Positions 1 through 12,169 are shown, counted from the stretch's first letter. The stretch: DNA of 64,000 nt from Mycolicibacterium fallax (GCF_010726955.1 NZ_AP022603.1:1054001-1118000); one strand, 5' to 3'. Notes: generated by a model from the letters alone, not told the origin. Program-made: numbers and translations.

Positions 1-213
1 CGACCAGTCGATGTTCTTGAAGCGCCAGTGCGACAGGCCGGAGGCCAAGGTGGTGCCCACCTCGGCGAGGTGGACGGCGGCGCTGGCCTGGGCGGCGGCC
101 ACCCCGCTGAGCACCAGCAGGGTGGACGCGGTGACGCCGAAGGCCATGCCGAGAGCCCCGTCGACCAGTTGGGCGCCGGCGCCGACAAGGGTGAAGATGA
201 TGAGCGAACGCAT
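1..213 (-). CDS. TauE/SafE-family permease, N-terminal part (cut by window edge)
   Basis: Only the first 71 codons lie in the window, and the reading frame is still open at position 1. The start is the ATG complementary to 211-213. The translation opens with a hydrophobic stretch (RSLIIFTLVGAGAQLVDGAL) and continues through GMAFGVTAS and VHLAEVGTTLASGLSHWRF, which is typical of the N-terminal half of TauE/SafE (DUF81) transporters. This family is linked to export of sulfite or organosulfonates, but the substrate here is unknown. A second, different TauE/SafE gene lies 211 bp upstream on the same strand, so this is a tandem pair of paralogues. The C-terminal half cannot be judged. Confidence 0.75.
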   Translation of the reverse strand, partial: MRSLIIFTLVGAGAQLVDGALGMAFGVTASTLLVLSGVAAAQASAAVHLAEVGTTLASGLSHWRFKNIDWS

Positions 214-271
214 GAAGTTCGAGTGCTTTCGATGAGACGGTCAGAACTGACCGAGTGGGGTTGGACGCGTA

Positions 272-385
272 TCAGCTACGCGGACAACACCGCTCATCGA
301 AGGCCATCAGACGACGCGACGGCCAGAACGGCTCCAGGGCCTGGGCATCCGAGGGCGCGGGTGCGTTGCGCACACCTTCGGCCAT
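272..385 (-). CDS. Possible 37-residue leader ORF between two TauE/SafE genes
   Basis: A small ORF lies in the 211-bp gap between the two permease genes. Its ATG (383-385) is preceded by a purine-rich GGGAAGGGA at a workable ribosome-binding distance. The 37-residue product ends in ERCCPRS, with two adjacent Cys codons near the stop. Cysteine-rich upstream ORFs that act as cysteine attenuators are known in mycobacteria ahead of sulfur genes. Calling this one of them is inference only, because the Cys run is short and ORFs of this size occur by chance in GC-rich DNA. Confidence 0.2.
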   Translation of the reverse strand: MAEGVRNAPAPSDAQALEPFWPSRRLMAFDERCCPRS

Positions 386-424
386 CGGTCGTCCCTTCCC
401 GCGAGTCGTCAAACTGCGCCGAGC

Positions 425-1207
425 CTACACCGTCAGCAGCCGGTACAGCCCGATCAGGCCCACCACCACGATCACCACCCGCAGCGCGTTCGGCGACAGC
501 CGCCGCCCGTAGTGTGCCCCCAGCCAGCCGCCGATCAGCGATCCGATCGCGATCAGCCCGGCCGCCGACCAGCTGATCCGGTCGAAGGCCACGGCCGTAT
601 AGGCCACCGCCGCAACGATATTGACCAGCAGCGACAGCAGGTTCTTGGCGGCGTTCATCCGCTGCATGTCCTCGGGCAGCAGCGCACCCATCACCGCGAT
701 CAGCAGGATGCCCTGCGCCGCGGTGAAGTAGCCGCCGTACACCCCGACGGCGAACGTTCCGGCCACCAGCGCGGCCATCCGCGCGGAGCTCACATGGTCG
801 ACCGACCGGCCGGCCTGTTCGGCGCGCCGCCGCGCCCAGGTCTGGATCCGGGGGCCGATCAGCACCAGCGCCAGCGCCGCCACCAGCAGCACCGGCACGA
901 CGGTCTCGAACACCCGCTCCGGCAGATGCAGCAGCAGCCAGGCACCGATGCCGGCGCCGATCAGCGAGGCCGGAATCTGCCAGCGCAGCCGGTCCCACTG
1001 GCCGGTCAGCTCGCGGCGATAGGCCCAGGTGCCCGAGACTCCCCCGGCGACCAGGCCGACGGCGTTGGACATCGTCGCGGTGACCGGCGGGAACCCGAGG
1101 GTCACCAGGGTCGGGAAGGTGATCAGCGTGCCCGAACCCACCAGCGAGTTGATCGCGCCCGCGCCGACGCCGGCCAGGGTGATCAGGATTATCTCGGTCA
1201 GCGACAC
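425..1207 (-). CDS. TauE/SafE-family membrane permease
   Basis: The product is 260 residues, a normal length for a DUF81/TauE-SafE permease. The start is GTG at 1207, 24 bp after der stops. It has about eight hydrophobic segments, and the N-terminal motif GAGAINSLVGSGTLITFPTL matches the glycine-rich first repeat of the family. A second glycine-rich repeat (IAIGSLIGGWLGAHYGRRL) lies in the C-terminal half. The family moves small sulfur-containing anions across the cytoplasmic membrane, but the substrate cannot be read from sequence. It is probably read through from der. Confidence 0.85.
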   Translation of the reverse strand: MSLTEIILITLAGVGAGAINSLVGSGTLITFPTLVTLGFPPVTATMSNAVGLVAGGVSGTWAYRRELTGQWDRLRWQIPASLIGAGIGAWLLLHLPERVFETVVPVLLVAALALVLIGPRIQTWARRRAEQAGRSVDHVSSARMAALVAGTFAVGVYGGYFTAAQGILLIAVMGALLPEDMQRMNAAKNLLSLLVNIVAAVAYTAVAFDRISWSAAGLIAIGSLIGGWLGAHYGRRLSPNALRVVIVVVGLIGLYRLLTV

Positions 1208-1231
1208 CGCTGGAACCCTACCGGCGCCGGC

Positions 1232-2659
1232 TCAGCGCGCCTTGTGGCCGCGCTTCTCCCGCACCCGGACGTTGATCCGGATCGGGCTGCCCTCGAAACC
1301 GAAGTCCTCGCGCAGCCGTCGTTCCAGGAACCGCCGGTAGCCAGCCTCCAGGAAACCGGTGGTGAACAGCACGAACGTCGGCGGCCGGGTGGCCGCCTGG
1401 GTGGCGAACAGGATGCGCGGCTGCTTGCCGCCGCGCACCGGCGGCGGGGTGGCCGCCACGATCTCCTTGAAGAAGGTGTTCAGCCGCCCGGTCGGGATCC
1501 GGGTGTCCCAGGAGGCCAGCGAACGCTCCAGGGCCGGCACCAGCTTGGCCACCGCGCGGCCGGTCTTGGCGGAGATGTTGACCCGAGGCGCCCAGGCCAC
1601 CTGGACCAGCTCGCGGTCGATCTCCTTGTCCAGCAGGTAGCGCCGGTCCTCGTCGACCATGTCCCACTTGTTGAACACCAGCACCAGCGCCCGGCCGGCC
1701 TCGATCACCATCGACAGGATCCGCAGATCCTGCTCGGTCAGCGGCTGGGAGGCGTCGACGAGCACCAGGCACACCTCGGCGGCGTCGATGGCGCCGTGGG
1801 TGCGCACCGAGGCGTAGAACTCGTGCCCGCTGGCCTGGCCGACCTTGCGGCGCAGCCCGGCGGTGTCGACGAAACGCCAGGTCTTGCCGCCGAGTTCGAT
1901 CAGCGAGTCGACCGGGTCGACGGTGGTGCCGGCGACGTCGTGCACGACCGAACGTTCCTCGTCGGCCAGCCGGTTGAGCAGCGAGCTCTTGCCGACGTTG
2001 GGCTTGCCGACCAGGGCGACGCGGCGCGGGCCGCCGGTGCGCGGGGCGATCTCGGAGACCTCGGGCAGCTTGGCGATCACCGCGTCGAGCAGGTCGGCCA
2101 CCCCGCGGCCGTGGATGGCACTGATCGGATGCGGCTCGCCCAGCCCGAGCGACCACAGCGCGGCGGCGTCCGGCTCCTGGCGTTCGCCGTCGACCTTGTT
2201 GGCCGCCAGGAACACCGGCTTGCCGGAGCGGCGCAGCATCTTGGCGGCGGCCTCGTCGCTGGCGGTCGCCCCCACCACAGCGTCGACGACCAGGATGATC
2301 GCGTCGGCGGTGCGCATCGCCACGGTGGCCTGCTCGGCGACCAGTTGCTGCAGGCCCTTGGCGTCGGGTTCCCAGCCGCCGGTGTCCTGCACCATGAAGC
2401 GCCGGCCCAGCCAGCCGGCGTCGTAGGACACCCGGTCGCGGGTCACCCCGGGCAGGTCCTGGACAACCGCCTCGCGTCGGCCCAGGATCCGGTTGACCAG
2501 GGTGGACTTGCCGACGTTGGGCCGGCCGACGACCGCCACCACCGGCGGCGGCCCGGCATAGTCGTCCTCGCCGTCGCCGTCCCCGGAATCGACGTAATCC
2601 CAGTCGCTTTCGTCCGACCAGGTGCCGTCCCCGGCGAAGTCGGTGTTCTCTTCGCTCAC
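1232..2659 (-). CDS. der: Ribosome-assembly GTPase Der (EngA)
   Basis: The product is 475 residues from a GTG start that overlaps the cmk stop by 4 nt. After an acidic N-terminal extension of about 38 residues come two tandem G domains. The first has [13 protein letters not shown] and NKVD, and the second has [13 protein letters not shown] and NKWD. A KH-like domain follows and ends in a basic tail (REKRGHKAR). Der proteins use GTP to help mature the 50S subunit. The gene is the last of the parA-scpA-scpB-rluB-cmk-der chain, so its translation is probably coupled to cmk. Confidence 0.97.
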   Translation of the reverse strand: MSEENTDFAGDGTWSDESDWDYVDSGDGDGEDDYAGPPPVVAVVGRPNVGKSTLVNRILGRREAVVQDLPGVTRDRVSYDAGWLGRRFMVQDTGGWEPDAKGLQQLVAEQATVAMRTADAIILVVDAVVGATASDEAAAKMLRRSGKPVFLAANKVDGERQEPDAAALWSLGLGEPHPISAIHGRGVADLLDAVIAKLPEVSEIAPRTGGPRRVALVGKPNVGKSSLLNRLADEERSVVHDVAGTTVDPVDSLIELGGKTWRFVDTAGLRRKVGQASGHEFYASVRTHGAIDAAEVCLVLVDASQPLTEQDLRILSMVIEAGRALVLVFNKWDMVDEDRRYLLDKEIDRELVQVAWAPRVNISAKTGRAVAKLVPALERSLASWDTRIPTGRLNTFFKEIVAATPPPVRGGKQPRILFATQAATRPPTFVLFTTGFLEAGYRRFLERRLREDFGFEGSPIRINVRVREKRGHKAR

Positions 2660-3333
2660 TGCAGCACCTCGTTCTTGTTGCGGACCAGTTCGGCCAGGTG
2701 GGCGACCACCTCGGCCTGCGTCATGTCGCCGGTGTCCACGATCACCGCGTCGGCGGCGGGCCGCAGCGGCGACGCGGCGCGGGTGGAATCCAGTTCGTCG
2801 CGGCGCTGCACGTCGGCCAGCACCCGCGGGTAGTCGTCGCCGAGGCCGGCGGCGATGTTCTGGTCGTTGCGGCGCTGCGCGCGCACCTCGGCCGAGGCGG
2901 TCAGGAAGATCTTGACGTCGGCGCCGGTCAGCACGACGGTGCCGATGTCGCGGCCCTCCACCACCACGCTGCCGGCCTCGGCGGCCAGTTCCTGTTGCCG
3001 GGCCACCAGCCGGGCCCGCACCGCCGGGACGGCGGATACCGCCGAGACCGCGGCGGTCACCGCGTCCCCGCGGATCTCGGCGGAGACGTCCTCGGTGCCC
3101 AGGTAGGCGCGGCTGTCGTCGGGGTCAAAGCCCACCGACATCGGGGCGTCGACGGCGGCGATCGCGGCCGGGTCGTTCAGGTCGGCCCCGGCGCGCAGCA
3201 CCGCCAGCGTGACGATCCGGTACATGCACCCGGTGTCCAGGTAGCGGGCGCCCAGCTCGCGCGCCAAACCCCGTGACACGGTGGACTTTCCGGTTCCGGC
3301 CGGTCCGTCGATGGCGACCACCGCGCCGTTCAC
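2656..3333 (-). CDS. cmk: Cytidylate kinase
   Basis: The product is 225 residues, the usual length. It phosphorylates CMP and dCMP with ATP. The P-loop GPAGTGKST lies near residue 10, followed by YLDTGCMYR, the substrate-binding start of the family. [12 protein letters not shown] and RAQRRNDQ, further family motifs, come later. It starts at GTG 3333, overlapping the stop of the upstream pseudouridine synthase gene by 4 nt, and its own stop overlaps the der start. The cmk-der pairing is widely conserved in actinobacteria. Confidence 0.97.
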   Translation of the reverse strand: MNGAVVAIDGPAGTGKSTVSRGLARELGARYLDTGCMYRIVTLAVLRAGADLNDPAAIAAVDAPMSVGFDPDDSRAYLGTEDVSAEIRGDAVTAAVSAVSAVPAVRARLVARQQELAAEAGSVVVEGRDIGTVVLTGADVKIFLTASAEVRAQRRNDQNIAAGLGDDYPRVLADVQRRDELDSTRAASPLRPAADAVIVDTGDMTQAEVVAHLAELVRNKNEVLQ

Positions 3334-4079
3334 AGTCCCACCGCCTGGTACAGCTCGCCGATCTCCTTGCGGGTCAGCGCCCGGATGCTGCCCGGACGCT
3401 GATCGCCGAGCCGCACCGCGCCGATGTCGGTGCGCACCAAAGCCTCAACCGGGTGACCGACCGCGTCGAGCAACCGGCGCACGATGCGCTTGCGGCCCTC
3501 GTGCAGCGTGACGCGCACCATCGAGCGTCCCGGCAGGGTGTCCACCAGCGCGAAATCGTCGACGTAGACCGGGCCGTCGTCGAGGTCGATGCCGTCGCGC
3601 AGCCGCTTGCCCAGGCCCTTGGGGATCTTGCCGATCACGGTGGCCACATAGGTCTTGGGCACCTCGTAGGACGGGTGCATCAGCCGGTGCGCGAGCTCGC
3701 CGTCGTTGGTCAGCAGGATCAGGCCCTCGGTCTCGGCGTCGAGCCGCCCGACGTGAAAGAGGTTCTTGTTGCCGCGAACCCGATGCTCGACCAGGTCGCC
3801 GATGCACGGGCGGCCCTGGTCATCGGACATCGTGGAGACCATCCCGATCGGCTTGTTCAGCGCCAGGTAGACCCGGTCGTCGTCGCCGAGCAGCACCCGG
3901 GATCCGTCCACCCGGATCACCGAGGTCGCCGGGTCCACCCTGGTGCCGAGCTCGGTGACGATCCGGCCGTCGACCTCGACGCGACCGTCGGTGATCATCC
4001 GCTCGGCCACCCGCCGGGAGGCAATTCCGGCCTGCGACAACACCTTCTGCAGGCGTACGCCCATGTTCGGCTCGGTCAT
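3330..4079 (-). CDS. rRNA pseudouridine synthase, RsuA/RluB family
   Basis: The product is 249 residues. An N-terminal S4 RNA-binding domain ([19 protein letters not shown], about residues 8-65) precedes the catalytic domain, which has the family motif [17 protein letters not shown] with the catalytic Asp. It isomerises a uridine in 23S rRNA. RluB is the likely role, but RsuA-type specificity cannot be excluded. The ATG at 4079 overlaps the scpB stop and the 3' end overlaps the cmk start. It corresponds to Rv1711 in the conserved scpA-scpB-rluB-cmk-der block. Confidence 0.93.
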   Translation of the reverse strand: MTEPNMGVRLQKVLSQAGIASRRVAERMITDGRVEVDGRIVTELGTRVDPATSVIRVDGSRVLLGDDDRVYLALNKPIGMVSTMSDDQGRPCIGDLVEHRVRGNKNLFHVGRLDAETEGLILLTNDGELAHRLMHPSYEVPKTYVATVIGKIPKGLGKRLRDGIDLDDGPVYVDDFALVDTLPGRSMVRVTLHEGRKRIVRRLLDAVGHPVEALVRTDIGAVRLGDQRPGSIRALTRKEIGELYQAVGL

Positions 4080-4789
4080 GCGTCCTGATCCACCTCTAGG
4101 TCGGGCCGCATCGGGGCGGCGGCGGGATTGAGCTTCATGAATCGCGGCTCGGCGTCCAGGTTGTCGCTCAGGTCGTCGATGACGTCGACGTCGGGCAACA
4201 GCGGTGCGATGTCGGGCAATTCGGCCAGCGAGGTCAGCCCGAGCCGTTCCAGGAACAGCTCGGTGGTGGTGAAGGTGGCGGCCCCGCTGTCCGGATCGGA
4301 CCCGGCCTCGACGATCAGGCCGCGGGCGGCCAGGGTGCGCACCACCGCGTCGACGTTGACCCCGCGCACCGCGCTGACCCGGGCCCGGGTGACGGGCTGG
4401 CGGTAGGCGATCACCGCGAGGGTCTCCAGCGCGGCGCGGGTCAGCTTGGACCGGGCGCCGTCGAGCAGCAGCCGCTCCACGTAGGGGGCGTACCGGGCCC
4501 GGGTGTACATCCGCCAGCCGCCGCCGGCCTCCCGCAGGTCGATGCCGCTGTCGCGGTCGGCGAGTTCGGCGGCCATCGCGGTGAGCCGCTCGGCGATGCG
4601 GTGCTCGGCCTGATCGGTCACCGCCGCCAGCCCGGCGACGCTGATCGGGGTGTCGACGACCAGCAGCAGCGCCTCCAGCACCCGGGCCAGCTCGTCGTCC
4701 TCCAGCACCGGAACCTCGGGAACCTCCGGCTCGGAAAGCGCAGAAAGCTCGGGGATCTCGGCGTCGGCGTCGGCCGACTGTTCGGTCAT
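4076..4789 (-). CDS. scpB: Segregation and condensation protein ScpB
   Basis: The product is 237 residues. It is the winged-helix kleisin-binding subunit that works with SMC and ScpA in chromosome compaction. An acidic N-terminal extension of about 25 residues precedes the first winged helix (LARVLEALLLVVDTPISVAGL). The segment TRAALETLAVIAYRQPVTRA is the strongest family signature. Its start overlaps the scpA stop (ATGA), so ScpA and ScpB are probably made in coupled amounts. Confidence 0.96.
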   Translation of the reverse strand: MTEQSADADAEIPELSALSEPEVPEVPVLEDDELARVLEALLLVVDTPISVAGLAAVTDQAEHRIAERLTAMAAELADRDSGIDLREAGGGWRMYTRARYAPYVERLLLDGARSKLTRAALETLAVIAYRQPVTRARVSAVRGVNVDAVVRTLAARGLIVEAGSDPDSGAATFTTTELFLERLGLTSLAELPDIAPLLPDVDVIDDLSDNLDAEPRFMKLNPAAAPMRPDLEVDQDA

Positions 4790-5622
4790 GCTCCTACCCC
4801 TTCGTCAGCGGCGACGGCCTTGACCAGCTCCTCGGCCGTCGGGCTGGCTCCGGTCCACGAAATCTGCAGCAGGCCGAGCGCTTCTGGCTGCTCGAATGCT
4901 ACCGCCCGGGCGCGGTAGAGCTCGAGCAGCGCGAGGAACCGGCCGACCACCTCGATCGGCGCGCCGCAGTCGGCGACCAGATCCCCGAACGACGCCCAGT
5001 CGCCGACCCCGCGGTGTTCCAGCAGCCGCAGCAGCTTCTGGGCCTGCTCGGGCACCGATACCATCACCTGGTGCAGGTGCCCGGTGCCGACCGTCGGCAC
5101 CGGCCGCGGGGTGAACGCCGCCGCGGCGATCTGGGCGAACGCGTCGGCGTCGACGCCGATCATCACCTCCGGCAGCAGCTCGGCGTAGCGGTCCTCCAGG
5201 GCCACCGCGCGCGGGTAGCTGCGCAGCGCGGCGGCCTCCAGCTCGGCGAACAGCTGCGCGACGTGCTTGAACGCCCGATACTGCAGCAGCCGGGCGAACA
5301 GCAGGTCGCGGACCTCCAGCAGGGCCAGGTCGTCGTCGTCCTCGGTCTGGCCGGCCGGCAGCAGCCGGGCCGCCTTCAGATCCAGCAGGGTGGCCGCGAC
5401 GACCAGAAACGCGGTGGTCTCGTCGAGCTCCAGCTGGCTGCCGATCTGCTTGGTGTAGGCGATGAACTCGTCGGTGACCTGGTGCAACGCCACCTCGGTG
5501 ACGTCGAGTCGGTGCGCGAAGATCAGCTGCAGCAGCAGGTCGAACGGGCCCTCGAAGTTGGCCAGCCGGACCCGGAACCCGGCCTGCTCGTCGGCGGGGG
5601 TCTCCGGCTCGGCGGCGCTCAC
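4786..5622 (-). CDS. scpA: Segregation and condensation protein ScpA (kleisin)
   Basis: The product is 278 residues from GTG 5622, which overlaps the parA stop by 4 nt. The kleisin motif FEGPFDLLLQLIFAHRLDVTEV lies near residue 24, followed by the helical region DLLFARLLQYRAFK. The C-terminal winged helix contains VVGRFLALLELYRARAVAFEQ. ScpA bridges the heads of SMC and binds ScpB. The open frame extends far upstream inside parA, but that extension is GC-driven and lacks any family similarity. Confidence 0.96.
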   Translation of the reverse strand: MSAAEPETPADEQAGFRVRLANFEGPFDLLLQLIFAHRLDVTEVALHQVTDEFIAYTKQIGSQLELDETTAFLVVAATLLDLKAARLLPAGQTEDDDDLALLEVRDLLFARLLQYRAFKHVAQLFAELEAAALRSYPRAVALEDRYAELLPEVMIGVDADAFAQIAAAAFTPRPVPTVGTGHLHQVMVSVPEQAQKLLRLLEHRGVGDWASFGDLVADCGAPIEVVGRFLALLELYRARAVAFEQPEALGLLQISWTGASPTAEELVKAVAADEGVGA

Positions 5623-6482
5623 GTGCCGAAGCGGTCGATGACCTCGCGGGCCAACGCCCGGTAGGCCTCGGCGCCGGTGGACTTGGGCGCCCAGCTGGTG
5701 ATGGGTTCGCCGGCCACGCTGGTCTCCGGGAAGCGCACCGTGCGGTTGATCACGGTGTCGAAGACCAGGTCGCCGAACCGCTCCACCACCCGGGCCATCA
5801 CCTCGCGGGCGTTGACGGTGCGGGCGTCGTACCGGGTGATCAGGATGCCGCTGATGGACAGCCGCGGGTTGAGCCGGTCGTGCACCTTCTCGACGGTGTC
5901 GGTGAGCAGGGCCAGCCCGCGCAGCGAGAAGTATTCGCACTCGGTCGGGATGATGACCCCGTCGGCGCAGGCCAGGCCGTTGACGGTGAGCAGGCCCAGC
6001 GACGGCTGGCAGTCGATCAGCACGTAGTCGTAGCGGTCCAGCAGCGGGTACAGCGCGCGGCCCAGGGTCTGCTCCCGGCCGACCTCGTTGACCAGCTGGA
6101 TCTCCGCGGCGGACAGGTCGATGTTGGACGGCACCAGGTCCAGCCCGGGTACCCGGGTGTTGATCAGCACCTGGTCGACCGACACCCGCGGCTCGACCAG
6201 CAGGTTGTGCACGGTGTATTCCAGCTCGTAATGCGGCACGCCGAGGCCCGCCGACAGCGCGCCCTGCGGATCGAGATCCACCAGCAGCACCCGGCGGCCG
6301 TACTCGGCCAGCGCGGCACCCAGGTTGATCGTCGAGGTGGTCTTGCCGACCCCGCCCTTCTGGTTGCACATCGCGATGACGGTGGCCGGACCGTGGCTGG
6401 TCAGCGGCTTGGGCTCCGGGATGGGTCGCGGTGGCCGGCCGGTGGGACCGAGGGCGGGCGCGTCTGGCGCATCGTCGGTCAC
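5619..6482 (-). CDS. ParA/Soj-family chromosome-partitioning ATPase
   Basis: The product is 287 residues from GTG 6482, chosen because GGGGGAG sits 8 nt upstream. A longer frame reaches 6611, but the extra part has no family similarity. After a short proline-rich N-terminus comes the deviant Walker A motif CNQKGGVGKTTSTINLG, then VDLDPQGALS, IDCQPSLG and CEYFSLRGL, all typical of ParA. It sits directly before scpA, as Rv1708 does in M. tuberculosis, and is not the ori-linked parA of a parAB pair. A role in chromosome organisation with ScpAB is inferred from position. Confidence 0.93.
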   Translation of the reverse strand: MTDDAPDAPALGPTGRPPRPIPEPKPLTSHGPATVIAMCNQKGGVGKTTSTINLGAALAEYGRRVLLVDLDPQGALSAGLGVPHYELEYTVHNLLVEPRVSVDQVLINTRVPGLDLVPSNIDLSAAEIQLVNEVGREQTLGRALYPLLDRYDYVLIDCQPSLGLLTVNGLACADGVIIPTECEYFSLRGLALLTDTVEKVHDRLNPRLSISGILITRYDARTVNAREVMARVVERFGDLVFDTVINRTVRFPETSVAGEPITSWAPKSTGAEAYRALAREVIDRFGT

Positions 6483-6580
6483 GGCCGCGCTCCCCCGTCC
6501 GTCGGTCGTGTATCGCACATCGCCGGAAAGTCTAGCCCCTGGCCCGGCCTGGGCCGGGCGAGCCACGGGCAAACTCGGCG

Positions 6581-7539
6581 CTAGTGCGCTCGGGGATGCG
6601 CGCCGGCCCACACCTCGCGCAGCGCGTGCACGGTCACCATGGTGTAAATCTGCGTGGTGGTCACCGAGGCGTGCCCGAGCAGTTCCTGCACGACGCGCAC
6701 GTCGGCGCCGCCCTCGAGCAGGTGGGTGGCAAAGGAGTGCCGCAGCGTGTGCGGCGACACCGCGGCGGTCAGGCCGGCCCGGACCGCGGCATCCTGCAGC
6801 ACCTGCCAGGCGCTCTGCCGGGACAGCCGGCCGCCGCGGGCGTTGAGGAAGATCGCCGGGGTGCCGCGGCCGCGGCTGGCCAACTCCGGGCGGGCGCGCA
6901 CCAGGTAGTCCTGCAGCGCGGACACCGAGGGCCGGCCGACCGGGACCAGGCGCTGCTTGCCGCCCTTGCCGCGCAGCAGCACCGCGCGGGCCTGCAGGTC
7001 GATGTCGTCGACGTCCAGGCCGACGGCCTCCGAGATTCGGGCGCCGGTGGAGTACAGCAGTTCCAGCAGCGCCCGGTTGCGCAGCTGCAGCGGGCCGTCG
7101 GCCGCGCCGCCACCGGCGCCGTCGAGCAGCGCGAGCACCTCATCGAGGCTCAGCGCCTTGGGCAGCCGGCGGGCCGGGGTCGGTGGCTTGACCGCGCGGG
7201 CGACGTCGGCGTCGGTGATGCCCTCGGCGGCGGCGAACCGGTGCATGCCGCGGACCGCGATCAGCGCGCGGGCCGCCGACACCGCCGAGAGCGGTTTGCG
7301 GGCGGTGCCGCCGTCGGCCTCCTCGGCCGATTCACCCCGGCGCAGCGCGATCAGGAACTCGCTGACGTCGGTTTCGGTGACCGCCGCCAGGGTGTCGATG
7401 TCGCGGCGGTCCAGGAACTCCCGGTAGCGGCGCAGGTCGCGGCGATACGAGCTGAGCGTGTTGGCCGCCACACCGCGCTCGATGGTCAGGTGATCCAGGT
7501 AGCCCTGCAGTTGGCCGTCCAGCGCGCTGCTGCAGGTGG

Positions 7540-7543
<4 letters not shown>
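6581..7543 (-). CDS. xerD: Tyrosine recombinase XerD
   Basis: The product is 320 residues from GTG 7543, overlapping the Nudix gene stop by 4 nt. The N-terminal SAM-like domain ([19 protein letters not shown]) is followed by the catalytic domain. The catalytic residues are present: Arg in [11 protein letters not shown], Lys in [23 protein letters not shown], and His and Tyr in [13 protein letters not shown]. It resolves chromosome dimers at dif together with XerC. Position and sequence fit the housekeeping Rv1701 type and not a mobile-element integrase. Confidence 0.94.
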
Positions 7544-9964
<2,421 letters not shown>

Positions 9965-10013
9965 TCACCCTAACACCGACCCGGGCGTCGCGGCGATGGC
10001 GCGCCGCGACGCG

Positions 10014-10955
10014 CTACTGCGGAACAGTGACCGACGTCGCACCCTGGCCGACGCCGAACTGTCCGGTCGGGCCGCCGCCGATGAGTTCCTGCAGGCCGAG
10101 CACGGTGGTCAGCCGGCCGGCCTCGGTGTTGATGTCGTCGACGGTGCTGACCGCGGTGGCCAACCCCGGGGTCGATCGCACGACGGCGACCGCGCCGGTG
10201 CCACTGCCGCTGCCGTCCCGGCCGGCCAGCACGGTGCCCTGGCCGTGCGGGGCCAGCGCGGCGGCGAACCGGGCGACGGTGGAGCCCTTGTTACCGGCGT
10301 CGTCGCCGAGCGGGCCGCCGGTCACCACGATGGCGGTGTCCGCGGCGCCGAAGGTCTTGCCGGAAAAACCGATGAAGCCGGTGTCACGCAGCGCGGTGAG
10401 CACCACCTCGCGCTGCGCGTCGTCGACCCGCGGCGCCTCGGGGTTGCGGTCGATCAGCAGCGCGACGCCCAGCAGGTCGCCGGCCTGCGAGCCCTGGTCG
10501 ACCAGGGTGGTCTGCAGCTGGGTGCCCGCCGGCAGCACCACCGAGGAGACCACCGAGGACAATTTCTCGGCGGAGTTGGCGTTGACGAACTCGTCGGTCA
10601 GCGCCAGCGTCGCGGTCACCGTGGCGCCGGCGGTGCCGACCACCCGGCGCACCGCCTCCAGATCGTCGTCGGCGGCGTCGGGGGTGCGGATGAGCACCAC
10701 CGACTTGTCCCGCAGCGCATCACGGATGATCCGCGGCGCCATCTGGGTGTTGAAATCGTTTGCCGCCGTCAGCTTCTCGTTCAGCGCGTTCTGCTGCTCC
10801 TGCAGCTCGTTGATCTGCCCGTGCAGGTCGCGCTTCTCCGCGCGCAGCGAGGACAGCAGGGTGTCCGAGAGCACCCCGGAGCCGAGCACCACCCCGATGG
10901 CCAGCGCAAGGAACACCGCGGCGAGCGAAATTGCATGTGAGCGAAGCGAAATCAC
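10014..10955 (-). CDS. mctB: MctB/SteB-type envelope protein (Rv1698 family)
   Basis: The product is 313 residues from GTG 10955. One N-terminal membrane helix (about residues 8-27) is followed by a coiled coil (LRAEKRDLHGQINELQEQQ) and a large periplasmic domain. Homologues were described as the mycobacterial copper transport protein MctB. The corynebacterial homologue SteB forms a complex with SteA at the septum. The next gene upstream is steA, which supports the SteAB pairing. Whether copper handling is direct cannot be judged here. Confidence 0.88.
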   Translation of the reverse strand: MISLRSHAISLAAVFLALAIGVVLGSGVLSDTLLSSLRAEKRDLHGQINELQEQQNALNEKLTAANDFNTQMAPRIIRDALRDKSVVLIRTPDAADDDLEAVRRVVGTAGATVTATLALTDEFVNANSAEKLSSVVSSVVLPAGTQLQTTLVDQGSQAGDLLGVALLIDRNPEAPRVDDAQREVVLTALRDTGFIGFSGKTFGAADTAIVVTGGPLGDDAGNKGSTVARFAAALAPHGQGTVLAGRDGSGSGTGAVAVVRSTPGLATAVSTVDDINTEAGRLTTVLGLQELIGGGPTGQFGVGQGATSVTVPQ

Positions 10956-10984
10956 GACCTGACCCCTGACCCAGACTTACGGCG

Positions 10985-12169
10985 CTAGCTGACCAGGTGC
11001 TGGACCCACAGCGAGAAACGGTTCCAGTAGGTCACGAACCAGTCGATGACGACGGTGTCGGTGCGCGAGACCCACAGCGCCACGATGACCGCGACCAGCA
11101 TCGCCAGCACCAGCATCGCCACCGCGCCGCCGGAGATCCGGCTGCGGTACAGGGTGGCCACCGCCTTGGCGTCGACGAGCTTCTCCCCCACCTTCAGCCG
11201 GGTCAGGAACGTCGAGGGGTTGGAGCGCTGCCGGGTGCGGTCGAAGAACTCCTCGATGCTCGCGGTGTGTCCGGCGGTGACGATCAGCGAGGCGCCGTGG
11301 TGGTCGGCCAGCAGCAGCGCCAGGTCGGCCGCCGAGCCGGCGGCCGGGAAGGTCATCGCGCCGACCCCGAGGTCCTGGATCCGCTCCAGGCCCGGGGCGT
11401 GGCCGTCGGCGTCGGCCGGAAGTACCACCTGCGCACCGCATTTGAGCACCTCGGCGCTGATCCGCTCGGGATCGCCGACGATCAGCTGCGGGCGGTAACC
11501 GGCCTTGCGCAGCACGTCGGCGCCGCCGCCGACGCCGATCAGCACCGGGTGGTACTCCTTGATGAACGGCTTCAGCGCGCGCAGGTCGTCGGCGGCGTCG
11601 AGTTCGTCGGAGACCACCACGACGTGCCTGCGGTACAGGTCGACGTCGATGTCGGGGATGCCGATGCCGTCGATCAGCAGCGGGCTCTCGCTGCGAATGA
11701 ACTCGATGGTGTTGCCGGCGAACGCCTCCAGATGCTCGACCAGGCCGCTCTTGGCCTCGTGCATCCGCTCGGAGATCTCCTCGTCGTTGCGCTCCTGGCC
11801 GAGCACCAGCCGGCGGTCGCCGTGGTAGATGCCGCCGTTGTGCAGCCGGACCCGGGCGCCGTCCTTGACCTTCTTGAAGACCTCGGCGCCGGTGTCGTCG
11901 ATCAGGGTGATGCCGTTGGTGACCAGCACCTCCGGCCCCAGGTTGGGGTAGCGCCCGGAGATCGACGAGGAGGCGTTGACCACCCCAGCGACCTGCGCGT
12001 CGACCAGGGCATCGGCGGTGACCCGATCCAAATCGAGGATGTCGAGCACCACGATGTCCCCGGGCTCCACCCGGCGCAGCAACCGGTCGACGTCACGATC
12101 GACGCGCGCCGTGCCGACCACACCTGGGCGTGAACCTGCATTCCGGGAGAGCAGCGCAGACATCTTCAT
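10985..12169 (-). CDS. steA: SteA-type septal envelope protein (Rv1697 family)
   Basis: The product is 394 residues. A cytoplasmic domain with a thiamin-pyrophosphokinase-like core (IVGDPERIS, LPADADGHAPGLERI, LIVTAGHTASIEEFF) is followed by one C-terminal membrane helix (about residues 345-365). Family members (SteA of Corynebacterium) act at the division septum with SteB. Two candidate starts lie six bases apart, at 12169 and 12163 (MKMSALLSRN). The first is chosen because homologues begin with the same MKMSALLSRN. The 116-bp gap behind recN could hold a separate promoter. Confidence 0.9.
   Translation of the reverse strand: MKMSALLSRNAGSRPGVVGTARVDRDVDRLLRRVEPGDIVVLDILDLDRVTADALVDAQVAGVVNASSSISGRYPNLGPEVLVTNGITLIDDTGAEVFKKVKDGARVRLHNGGIYHGDRRLVLGQERNDEEISERMHEAKSGLVEHLEAFAGNTIEFIRSESPLLIDGIGIPDIDVDLYRRHVVVVSDELDAADDLRALKPFIKEYHPVLIGVGGGADVLRKAGYRPQLIVGDPERISAEVLKCGAQVVLPADADGHAPGLERIQDLGVGAMTFPAAGSAADLALLLADHHGASLIVTAGHTASIEEFFDRTRQRSNPSTFLTRLKVGEKLVDAKAVATLYRSRISGGAVAMLVLAMLVAVIVALWVSRTDTVVIDWFVTYWNRFSLWVQHLVS

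Noticed and set aside
512..2833. 773-codon open frame on the plus strand
   Set aside because: It runs antisense across der and a permease gene, both certain by motif. Its composition is typical of shadow frames.
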